Source: Plakobranchus ocellatus
Lineage: Eukaryota; Mollusca; Gastropoda; Plakobranchidae
DNA length: 26,984 bases
NCBI GenBank assembly: GCA_019648995.1
Contig: BLXT01001819.1
Coordinates: 1,359,992 to 1,386,975, forward strand
Direction of reading: 5' to 3'
Shown: piece by piece, positions 1 through 11,100 of the stretch
How positions within the stretch are numbered: position 1 is the first letter of the stretch
Layout: every line of letters starts with the position of its first letter
Position numbers and translations under genes: made by a program
Notes under the pieces: model-generated
Databases searched by the model: none
The model's input: the letters and a program-made list of their open reading frames with translations, nothing else
Told to the model about the DNA's origin: nothing

Positions 1-2746
1 ATCTGTCGATAAATTACTTGCATACCAAGAGCGTATTCAAAGTTGTTTTTTTTTTTAATGAATTTGCTTGTATCACGTGGTTTAGCAGTTTCGTTAAAAT
101 CAGGTTTCTTGCGACAGTCGGGTTAATATCCAATTTATAGTTTGGAACTCAAAGCTTCGGTACAAAACTATATAGAGAGCTGATGATATCCACGGAAATT
201 CAGAGGAGGAACGCCGTCAGTTCCTAAGTTAAATGCAAACTTTGGTGATTACTGAGTGATATTGGCGACCAAGCTTGGCTGGTTACATCGGAACCAAAGC
301 AATGTAAAACAAAACATGAATGTCTTCCCCCCTCCCCCAAAAAAAGAGAGCAATGCGAAGTAAAAATGCTGCGCAAGAAAGTAAGAAAATCAAGAAAAAG
401 CCCTAAGGAGTGCTCGGAGCTGGGACAGAGCACACTATGTAAGGACACTCGGAACTGAATATATGACGGAAGCCCCCCGAATATAGATCTGGGGCGAGGC
501 TCAGAAAATTAACCTCTCCTGCTTTTTTTCCCCCCATCAATTTATTTTAATTAACTCATTCTAAAACATCTGTTCCTGGGCGTCAAATTAGTGACCAGTC
601 AAATCGTAGTAATTGTGACATTGGTTTCAGAGCATATTCTGATGCGAGATTAAATTGCTTATGAAATATTTAGACGTTTGCAACAGTTCTAAATTCCCGC
701 AACTAACTGCCTCCATGAATAACTAGATCTGAGACGCAACAAAAATACCTTTATCAACACATAAACGCTTCCAATGAAGTTTATTTTATCCTTTTATTAA
801 CGGTCTATTTCTTTATTGGAAGATATTTTTTTCCGAACTAAAAAGACGCTTGACTGTACTTATTATGGCTATCAGTTTTGAGTGTCAGTAAGAAATGATA
901 CAACTGCATTATTTCCCTCCAGTTTTGCGTAACAACGGCAGGAACAATGTAGCAGTCACATCCACTCGCACAAACAATAAGCTATGGTTCAGTGCAAGCT
1001 TATGAAATGAGAAGTCAGGAGAATTGCTCAATGTGTATTCATGTATGTAAAACGGCGCAGGTTTTTTTTATTTTTTTTTTTTTAAGAGCATTGCATCAGG
1101 TGCAAACAACTAGATCTAGATCTAGATCTGTTTTACAGATATAACTATTCCAAGCTAAACCGTGTCCATCTATTGCACAGGCTAGTCTCGACCTCAAAAT
1201 ATAATTTTTAGATGTCTATATAATTTTAATGCGTTGGCTAAAATTGTATATCTTGATCAAGGACTGTTGGTAAAAAAAAAAAAAAAATGATTACTCTCGT
1301 AAGCTCGAGCATGTTTGACTTCATGCTGCGTGCAACATGCTTAGCTAACACCAGCTGGATTCTAATCAGATAAATGAGATATGTTAGTGTTCAGAGCTCA
1401 GCACAACTACAAGAGGATGTATTTAGAATAATAAATTGCTGAAATAAATATTTTTCCCAAGCTGTGACATAAATGCTCAATGCTGAGTTATTTATGAATT
1501 GGTGGCGGATTCTTTTGTTGTTTTTCTTTTCTTTGTTTACATGTAATGTGGATTTTGACCTACATGATGTCAAAAAGTTTTATATCTCAATCTAGTGACA
1601 CGTCAAGTCCAAATAGTATACGCTCGAGCATAAGAGTGAGATTCAAAAAGATATTTTTGTGTTCATGTACTGAATTTATAAAACCATAAAAAATTGTTAT
1701 GCGGGCCTAAACCACCCTTTTATATAAGTCTAGGTTAGTCTCACTGTCGGCTTCTGAAACATAGTCCATTATCTTTCAGACAAGAATATCAAAAAGAAAA
1801 CACTTGCTGTTGACTTAGGCGGTGGATATCTTCTATATTATTTAAACAAGCAACTTGCCCATGCGGTAAAAATTTTCCTCCACCGAATAATAGCAGCCTT
1901 CTTGATGAAACAAATGCATTCCTCAGTCATAGCAACTGTAGGATTATTGTTTTCACGATCAGGGCTGTCATAAAGTATATGTTAAAATTAATAATAATTT
2001 TTTAATTGTCCCGTGTATGAAAATTGTGACCTTTAAAGAAAAGCATGAAGTTCCAGAGTGAGAATTTTTTGAAAGAGGACAAAGCCGAGTCGCAGAAATG
2101 GGCGCATTGTTGATGTATAAAATCTGGACGTTGCCGAAAGTTACACGCTGCAGAATAACTAAGATTCTTTATGGTTCTTATGAATTTTACAGGTGAACTA
2201 AAACGCACCTCGTCGAAGGCAATTTTCCTTGCACAAAGAGTAGGTTCGATGTGTTTGCTGAGACTAGGGTGTGTAAAATATACAACCCTCTCAGTCATTA
2301 ACCTTGAATGTTTGCATGCTCCCTACAGTCCACCCTCATGATTTATCATCATTAGTGATCCTGAGTTTCGCATATTCACAGTGAGACTCGAAAGAGTCGT
2401 CCGTGTAGAGGGGTTTATTTTGCTATCAGGGGAGAGAGCAGTTTGATGTTTAGTTCGGTCGTAGGTGGAAAACTATGGTTTTTGTTTATTATGAGATTCG
2501 AAAGGAGGAGCTGCAGGGGAGAGATGGGTGTTTTAAAAAAAAAAAAGAGGGGGGGGCTGAATTAGAAAAAAAAAAGTAAATGAATAAATAAATTAATTGA
2601 TAAATGATAAATTTAAAATGAAAGAAAACAATACATGACGCTAAAATAAAAAAAAAAACAATAGATGCGTAAATCTATAAGTATAAAACCAAAATACGTC
2701 AATAAACTAAACATAAAATGGGGAACTATGGGAATGTCACGGAGAG
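1..2746. other. Upstream non-coding region
   Basis: I find no gene here. The region is AT-rich with poly-T or poly-A runs (near 48, 1065, 1273, 2536), a G run near 2548 and a short TAGATC repeat (1110-1129). The longest open frame is a minus-strand one of 98 codons at 2002-2298; it has no recognisable domain or family similarity, so I do not call it. Confidence 0.5.
1110..1129. repeat. Short (TAGATC)n repeat
   Basis: About three units of CTAGATCT in tandem. Single copies recur at about 3999-4010, 4628, 5361-5390, 21363 and 22976, which makes the motif a local signature of this genome. Confidence 0.7.
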
Positions 2747-2992
2747 CAGGACCGGATCAAGAACTGCAGAAGGGAGGGGCTCCGTGGAAAGGGAGGGGGA
2801 TCCTTATCCCCAATAGAGATACAGCGTGCCACGTTGCCCTTCTGAAGCTGAAGAATTTTTGCAATTTGAGAGTGAAAATGTAACCTCTTCTGGCACTAAA
2901 ATAGTACATCATCAACATCCACAGGTGCATAACTTTTGCAGGAGAGAGGTTCCGGAACCCCTCGAACCCCCTCCCCTCCAGATCCAGCCCTG
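2747..2992. mobile_element. Probable hAT-type MITE, about 246 bp
   Basis: The left end reads CAGGACCGGATC, and the right end read inward on the minus strand reads CAGGGCTGGATC (10 of 12 match). G-rich tracts then follow in both arms (GGGAGGGG on the left, GGAGGGGAGGGG on the right). CAGGG(C/G)CGGAT ends are typical of hAT-type non-autonomous elements in animals. I cannot find a clean 8-bp target duplication, so the insertion is old or the ends are slightly misplaced. No transposase is encoded. Confidence 0.45.
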
Positions 2993-3173
2993 TAGAGGTT
3001 GTGGCACAGCATAGCCAAGAGAGAAGTAGATCCTTTCCATAGTTTCTATCCTATCTATGAGAGAAAAAATTGTATGAGAAGGAAGAAAAGGTGGGTAAGA
3101 CAAATAGTCAGTTGGAGGATATGGAGAGGAGAGAGTGCAGTGTTACAGTTAGAGAGGAAGGTTTTTGTAATAT

Positions 3174-3213
<40 letters not shown>

Positions 3214-3568
3214 CACAAATCGCCGAGCCAACTATGCCAATAAGGAACCATCAAGCCCAGTAATATCCGTCACAACGTTAGGAGAGCAGCGAGCCCGTCA
3301 AGACTCCCAGCATATATTTGCCAAAGGGAAAGCTCACACTGGATGCGACGCGAGTTGTAAGAACTGGCTAGAGGGAATATGCGTCGCACCTAGTATGCTT
3401 AACCTAACTACAAGTGAGGCCGAGCCCACACTGGAAGCAGTAGTTCATGTGTCAGACTTTACATATTTGAAAGCACTCTAGTTTCTTTGGTGCGAGAGCA
3501 TATCAAGTCGGCTGCGACTTTCATCTTGTCGAAGCGTCGGAGTTATTTTGTATTTTACAGCCTGGTCT
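2993..3568. other. Non-coding region with GA microsatellite and CACACTGG repeats
   Basis: The open frame across 2999-3481 is mostly an artefact of the GA repeat, and no domain is visible. TGCGACGC (3344-3351) and GCGTCGCA (3381-3388) form a small inverted repeat. CACACTGG occurs at about 3335 and again at about 3427 in direct orientation, so these may be remnants of another short transposon. Confidence 0.4.
3177..3211. repeat. (GA)n microsatellite
   Basis: About 34 bp of uninterrupted GA dinucleotides. Confidence 0.95.
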
Positions 3569-3678
3569 TACGTCAGTGTCTCTATTGGATGAAGGAAAGA
3601 GGGGTACCATTACGTGACCACGCATAATTCTACTGTCCGTTGTCGCGCGAACCACGAGGCCAGTCTCGTTATGCAAAT
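3569..3678 (+). promoter_or_regulatory. Cluster of promoter-like motifs upstream of PDSS1
   Basis: A relatively GC- and CpG-rich stretch contains a CRE-like TACGTCA (3569-3575), an inverted CCAAT box ATTGG (3584-3588), TACGTGAC (3611-3618) and a perfect octamer ATGCAAAT (3671-3678). It lies about 1.3 kb before the PDSS1 ATG, so it could be a promoter only if a non-coding leader or leader intron exists. The motifs are short and the call is tentative. Confidence 0.25.
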
Positions 3679-3892
3679 GCATTTTTTTAATAGTTAGTGG
3701 AACTGCCTATAGTATATGGTATATACCTTTTGCTTTCTTTTGCAAGTGGGTGAATGTAGGTGGCTACTGTTTGTGCCTGGGCATGTCTTAGTGCCGCATT
3801 TTGTTTAATATCTAGTTTTTAAATGACTTCTTATTTGTCAGATGGTAGATTTCCTGGCCGTAGGTTAAGCTAGCCTCTGTTAGATTTCAATG

Positions 3893-3962
<70 letters not shown>

Positions 3963-4945
3963 ATAATTTTTTTTGATATTGGTTGCCATGAATAAAGTCT
4001 AGATCTAGTCTCGGAATGGCTGGTTTTTTTATTTGAAGCTTCGTTTGCTTGTGAGTTTGGTCAGATTTTGAGAAGGCCTCGGTTAGACCTATTTTAGTTT
4101 AACAATACAATTTTTTTTTTAGTTTTGCATACCTTTTTAGATTTAGGGATTCCTAGAAGATTCTCGAAGGTGTGAGAACATTTTTCAAAGAAAGTTATTA
4201 TATAGTATCCCGGTGACATGGTAGGCATGTCATGTTTATATGTAAACTAGAGAACAAATGAGAGTATTTGATCGGTCAAAAATTTAGCTAACCTTGATTA
4301 CATAAGGCTGAAAATTGTATCCTTTTCTAGAATTAGTCATTTATTTAATATTGACCAAATAAGTCTGTTAATTGCTCAATTAGAATTTTTTAGAACCTGT
4401 AGGCGGTGTATAAGTATAGTTGTGATATTGGGGAGCATGCAGACCACTGAGATATAAACTGGTGATGTTAGAGGGCTTGTAGATATAAATAATTGTGGAA
4501 ACTAAATTGCTGTTCTGAAATTATTCTTGATTCAAATTAAAAAACTTTCGATCAATTCACGGCAAGTCTTGGATTGATTTCTGTTCTTTATTCTATTTAA
4601 AAGAACTCATTGTCAAACGCAGTGTTCAACTAGATCTATATCTAATGAGCACTAAGCTGTTTGCATTCTCCGCAACTAATGTTTCGAAAGAGTATAGGTT
4701 CTTGCTGGCGTTAGTAATTAAGTTTTGCATTTCTGAATTTATTGAACGGTAAATCTAGGAATTTCGCAGAGAGTTTCGCCTTCACTCCTGTGTTGTCCAT
4801 TTTTTCCGTCATGAAATTGTGCATAAAGGTTTTCTTTTTATTAATAGCTCCACGGTATAATGCAAGCTCTTTTGTGTGAAGAAGAAAAATTAAGTTTAAA
4901 AAACTTACACAACTAGATCAATTTATGTGAAACGAAACAGTCGAA
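3679..4945. other. Region between the motif cluster and PDSS1; likely contains its 5' UTR
   Basis: No gene is seen. The stretch is AT-rich, with the AT/GT microsatellite near 3900 and single TAGATCT motifs near 4003 and 4629. PDSS1 transcription presumably starts somewhere here or just upstream, but I see no decisive TATA box or initiator. Confidence 0.4.
3895..3963. repeat. Compound (AT)n(GT)n microsatellite
   Basis: About 25 AT units run directly into about nine GT units. It is perfect and so likely length-polymorphic. Confidence 0.97.
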
Positions 4946-5104
4946 ATGGCCACCTCCATGAGTTCTTGCCGGAGTCTGGCAAATACAGTGAAAGCGTTTC
5001 GAAACAAAATTAACATACTCCAAGAAAATATACCAAATTCAAAGTTTACATTTAAGAATTCACATTGTGCAATAGATCTGCCATCCGATGGTCAAATTCG
5101 ACGG
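4946..5104 (+). CDS. PDSS1: PDSS1 coding exon 1 (aa 1-53), probable mitochondrial presequence
   Basis: The ATG has G at -3 and G at +4 and is the first in this frame after the TGA at 4928-4930. The first 26 residues have no acidic residue and carry Arg9, Lys16, Arg19 and Lys21 among Ser, Thr and hydrophobic residues, as expected of a mitochondrial targeting peptide. The exon ends in phase 0 at a strong donor, CGG|GTGAGT. The open frame running past 5104 is intronic. This part of the family is poorly conserved, so the exon rests on frame, start context and donor rather than on similarity. Confidence 0.8.
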
Positions 5105-8100
5105 GTGAGTGAGAAATTTGCCTTAGTACAGAACCTCTCACCTTCATTTTATGAGCAGACGACCTTGCCCTCCAAATAGGAGGCAATTACGGAATCAAGC
5201 ATACTTAAGTGACCTTTGGTCATCTTACTTCTTGCATTTCTGACTTAACGTACCCCAATTTTCTCAAATTAAACATTGTATAAAGACTGAGTTTATGTCT
5301 TGGCAAAAAATTTCGAGAGTCATTTTTTTCTCTTTTTACAGTTTAAGACTAAACTGCCAGGTCTAGATCTAGAATCTAGATCTAGACCTAGCAGTTTAGT
5401 GTGGCAGAGAGGGTTTGGGTGATTTGTAAATTTGTAGTGTGCATTGAAAACTGCTTATATCCATGACGTTGTTTGATATAAAGTCCATTAAAACTATTTA
5501 GCTTTTTAACAGATTCTTCTGAATAGTTCATTGTTTTATCTTTTCATTTGTTTCTCTCTCAAAAGAACGTTTTAATGAATTTTATATTTATAAAAAGGAA
5601 AGGGGTGTGCTGAGATTGGGGCCTATGCTAATGGTGTTCCTCAAGAACAATAGCTTGCCTGTATTTTGCAAGATATTAAGTTTCAGTAACAGCGTATACT
5701 TAATATAAGCCTGGTACTTTTTTTCTTTTTAAACATACAGAACCATGATTTTTTCACATCTTTCTTGAAATTAGAAAAATTCTGAATTTCTTTCAGATTT
5801 TTAGTTTTGTGTAATTACTTTTTGATTTCAAATTCTTTCCACAGTTGCACTCCTGTTTACATACATTACCTCACAGGCATCACCATCATCATTTTCGTCA
5901 TGGTTCCCGTCACTTGCGTCACCATATACCAAGTGGGCGAGGGAGTGCAAGTAAACTGTGCTGCCCAAAACCTCAAAATTTTCAGTGCCACCAGTTTTTT
6001 CCAAGGATCCCCTTTTCAAGCTCCTCCAATCCTAGTGATTTAAAAGAGGGTAGTCAATCCGAAATAGATCCTTATAAACTTGTCTTGCCTGAGTTGACCT
6101 TCTTAATGCCCAATATATGCAAGGTACAGTGCCATTAATATTTTTTAAACGAATCAGTCCTACAGTCTCCTCCCTTGATCCATCCATAGTTTTTAAAAAA
6201 ATAGCATTCTCTAATTTTTTGATAAAAGGTCAAAAGCACAATATGTACAAGCATTTTCGAAGATTCACCCTTTGAAATTGTTAAGTTCTATATTTTTAGG
6301 GCTGAAGAAATGAGACCTAGATAGAAATGTCAGTCATGATATAGCACTTCTCAAAGACTAAATAACTTAATTTCATTTGATTTGTTCTTTTCAAACTTTA
6401 TATTTTCTCATAAAGTTGCTGTATTAGTATTGTCTAGGCCTTTGCTGTATGGAAGAAGCAATAATAAAGGCAATTTTTTTTTTACCTTCAAACTTTGTTG
6501 TGTTGTTCCATTAAGTTAAATTCAAGTTGGCAATTGTTTTGAGCTCCCTGTATATTCATTCTTAGTTGTCCATCATTCCTTGAATCTAGATTTTATTTTA
6601 TGTTTAGTAAATTGCTTTCTATTTTTATGATTTTGACTTTCCTCATGTTTATATTTCTAAATAATTTTAACCGTCCCCTCTTTCAAAGTAGCTAAATATT
6701 TTCAAAATATTTATGTGAATACAATATGAATCATTCAGTTTTTTTTATTTCTATCTGCTTTTGAAGAAGTTGAATGTGGACATACCTCAAATGCAGCACA
6801 TGGCACAAATGTACTTTGGCAAGGGTAAAGCATATCGACCAATGGTGGCAATGCTTATGGCAAAAGCCTGTAATGTTCATTGCAGAATGGGAGACAGGTG
6901 CATTTTTTTTCTTTCAATTTTGAGACTAATTAAGATTTTGCCATTTTGCCAAGATTTTTTATCGAAAGCTTTAGACACTGATCAAAGCCTTGTTTTGGTG
7001 ATTAAAACATGCTACTGTTGTCCAGCTCAAAGACAAGAAGAGCCTGGGTAAGCTACTCAAATGAAACAATCAGAATTAATTTGTTTTTCCATATGCTATC
7101 ATGATGAATTTGATTTTTTTTTTATATGCGTAGCAAAAGGAAAAAACTTTTCATTCTTAAGCAGTGCAAACTAAATATCTTGTTCATCTGAGCATACCAG
7201 GCTCATATATGTGATGCTAGAATGTTAGCACAGTGGTCGGTGGACTTAACCTACAGTGACCTTTTGTTGCAGGTTTGAATCTATATTGGCAGCTAACCCA
7301 GCAAGATTTAAAAAAAAAGACAATCAGTGAACAGGCTCAATGATTCTAACAAGGTAGAATTTATGTTGCTATGTGCCTCAATGTAGTTTTTTTTTTTAAA
7401 AGAAATCTCTACAGACTTATAGTTATTTTTTTTTGTTTTCACCTAACTTTCTTTTACCCCCTAGTGTTCTTGAGTCACAGAAAATTGTTGCAATGGTGTC
7501 AGAAATGGTTCACACATCGAGCTTGGTGCATGATGATGTTGTTGATGGTGCAGACACAAGAAGAGGGATGCCTAGTGTGAATAAAACCTTTGGCCAAAGG
7601 AAGGTGGGAATTTTGGGATGTGTCTTGCAAAATGGTGGAATTTTTCAATTTTGAGATAACATGCTGCTTGTACATTCTTTTTGAAGGTGGAAAATGCCAA
7701 AATCATATTTAAAGTTTTTGTTTTTGATTTTAATGAACTCTTATGGAACATTGATTTAGAAATGGACAGGCTTTGTATAAGGTACCCAATACTGGCTGTT
7801 AACGGCCTATCGCGCACGCTAACCCCTCAAAATTGACGATCTTCCCATGGCTGTCATTAAATTTCTTTGGTATGAAAACTAAAGTAATGCATATTAATAA
7901 AAAGAACAAAATCTGGTCTTTCCACTGGTGTACATTTATATTCAATTTGTTTGATACATATCTAGCTATAACAAAGTGAAAAGAGGGAGCATCACGGATT
8001 TTCGGCTTGGGAATTCCTCGTTGGCGTTAAGTTTTCCAACCCTTCTTTCTTTCTATCCCTCGCGGTTATGTCAATGTGTTGATAGGATAACGTGTGTTGT

Positions 8101-11100
8101 GGATATAAAAAGCTCACACAACGGTGTTTCTTTTTTAATGAATTTATACTGTTATAAACATGAAAAAATCGGCTTTAAACTTTATTGAGGTGAAAAATCG
8201 ATGGAAATTGAAGAAATTTTGCAATAAAAGTTATATCATTCGAAAGATCATCCATTTTTCTATTAAAAAATATGCACTGTGTTAGAACTATTTTTCATCG
8301 ATCCTTGCGCGAGCCGCTAGAACTACTTCTATCTGACACAATCAAGCACACTTCTGTGCCCGGGTCAGCCGAGCTGGTAGAAGTAGAGGTTATAGAGAGA
8401 TTAGATATACATTTGAGCGGACGAGTTAGCGTTCGGCTGTCCCGTCAATGCTCAGCGTTAACAAGGATAATGGGATAAAACTTTATAAAATACATGGTTA
8501 CTTAAAAGATTTTATGTTTTCATATTTAACTTTACCCTAGTTAATCGTACAATATTTACTGCCCTGTTAAGGCTATGAAGATTGATTTCTAGCAAGAGAA
8601 TTTATCATGATCGAAGCTGATCACAGTCACTTTCAGTAAGCCTGGCTGTGTGCATAAAAACAAAAACAAAAAAACCCAAGAAACCTCTTCTGTCTGCCCT
8701 AACCTTTGCTCATTGTGTAAATCTAGTGCAGTGTCAAATTAATATTAATTACAATAAATAAATAGACTGCCCCATGCCATTTTTTTTTCTTTCATTTTGT
8801 AGCCGCTATGTCTCTCAGCTCGTCTTATTTGCAACAATGAAAGTTCAAGTGCGCCCTTTTACTTAATATTTTTTTTCTTTTTTCTTTAATTGTTCCCCCC
8901 CACCCCCCAAGCACAGGCACACATAATAGAATTTCAATCAAAAGAAATATTAATCGATAGAAGCAAACAATAAAATTAGAAGAATAAAATAAAACGAGGA
9001 AACAGCAAGAATCTTGCCAACAAAGTAAAGCATTCATTATATTCATGGGATTTATACTGTTTTTCTCTTTAGAGTGTTTTCAGGGGCTAACATTTTTTAA
9101 CACTTAAGATAATAAAAGTATTCTGAATTTCTTTGCTCCGTTTCATTATTTCAAGGTTTTGGTAAATACGTGAAAGGAATGTTTAATCCTCTTGTAGCAT
9201 AAGTCTAAGAGTTTATTTCCTCTTAGACAACCTGGGGAATTACTTTAATAAGTAAAATTAATTAGACTTGGTACGAAATTCATGGTTTTGATTTTTGTAT
9301 TAAAGTTCCACAGCTTGCACTCTTTAATTATAAATTGATCATTGCTTCAATTTAAATGTTGAAAAGCAACGTACAACTTGATACCAATTTCATTTCTTTC
9401 TGTCTATTAGTTTCTTTTTTTTTATATATATTTTTTTCTTTTTTTAAAATGAGATTTTTGCCTCCCTTGGCCAAATTTGCACCAAAAGTCATTTTCATAT
9501 GAGAAAAAAAATATCTTTAAACTGTCTGACAATATTGGAAAAAAATAGGCACTAAATATGTGTACATGAGATTGTGCCCTGAAAGTTTAAAAGCTGTGGC
9601 CCTAGATTTGGAAAAGTTATGGGGGTGTAAACATACTGTTGCGTAACAATGTCAGTTGTCACACAAAATTAATTATTTTAAAAATTCATAAAATTGTTAA
9701 ATATTGAGGTACAACCATAAATTTACTGCCAAAATTCTTAAAATTAAAAACTATCTATTTCAGAGGTCGTTTTATTGATATTATGACTATCAAATTTTAG
9801 TATTGAGTATCTTTTTGTATCATAAATTTCTTAAGTAGGATCAACTACAATCAAGTCCTTATATTAATCAAATTTTGTGTCATTTAGAGTCTGATGTACG
9901 TTACTGATTTTTTTCTTCTTTACTATCTATGAATAATTACTCAATATTTTGAATTGTTACGGATGTTTTCGGATATTTCAAAGTCATAACTACCACAGAA
10001 CCTCTAATTTTTACTCTGCCACACTGAAATTTTAAACAGCTTTAACAATGAAAATTCACCAACTCTTTGCACTAGCAGTACTGCTACATGTACTGGTACT
10101 AGTAGGCTACATGCTGTGCCTCCACCAATACAACCTGCACACAAAGCAGGAGGAAAAAAGCAATGGGATGGCTATGATGGAATATTGAATTGTAGGCTTC
10201 TCCTAGTCTTCTTCTTTATAATTTTAATGAATTGGATAATTCAAAGTCATCGATATATCCTGTTGACCTTGAATTAAGGGGACTCGACGGTATACATTTT
10301 GTAACTACTAGAGAGAGGTAGATTTCAAAACACAAGTAATTAAAGCTTCTGTTGTTTTAATCTTTGCATTGCTTTTCTTTATGTTCATTTGAAACTGTCA
10401 ACATCATCATAATTTGATTTCAACAGAAAAGACAAGGCAAACGATTTGGAATTGAATATGTGCCTAGTATATAAAGTATTACTTTACAATTTTAGATGAA
10501 CATTTTTTTCCCCTATATTTTTCTACTATCCTTATCTCTATTGTGCCCTTGGTTTTCTTTTAACTGTTGCGGACTTTCCCTTTTTTCTCTTACAGATTGC
10601 AAATGTCATCAGTTCTCTCTGTAAATCAATGAATCTCTTCCACCCTTCATGAGTATAATTTTGTATCTTTTTTGTATCTCCATCACTTCAGGCTATTCTC
10701 ACTGGAGACTACATTCTTTCGCAAGCTACTATTGCTTTGGCAAGAACTGGAAACCCACACGTGATTTCTCTGTTGGCCACTGTGATAGAAGATCTTATAT
10801 GTGGTATGTCCTCAAACTGATCAAACACTGAAGTGACTAAAGTGATTAAGTATTGGATTGTCACTAAATTTGACTTACATACCACTCCCACAAAGTGAGT
10901 CTTGGCATTGGCAAGTCTGCAGTTATGAAGTAAAGTCTAATTCTTGAATAACAGGATAAAAATCCTACATATCTATGATAAGAACTTTCTGAAGTCATTC
11001 TACAAACTCTTTACCCAGGCAAAGAGCTACTTTTTTAACTTATAGTTTGTTATTTGCAATTCAGTTCAATCAAATGAATCGGCATCTTTCCTGTCATTAT

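Noticed and set aside
2002-2298. 98-codon minus-strand open frame upstream of PDSS1
   Set aside because: No recognisable domain, no signal of conservation that I can judge, and a length expected by chance somewhere in 27 kb.
2385-2398. Small hairpin GACTC-GAAA-GAGTC
   Set aside because: A five-base stem with a GNRA-type loop is expected by chance at this scale, and nothing around it suggests an RNA gene.
2999-3481. 160-codon plus-strand open frame
   Set aside because: Its middle is the GA microsatellite, which reads as an Arg-Glu repeat and removes stops. There is no domain, and composition is not gene-like outside it.
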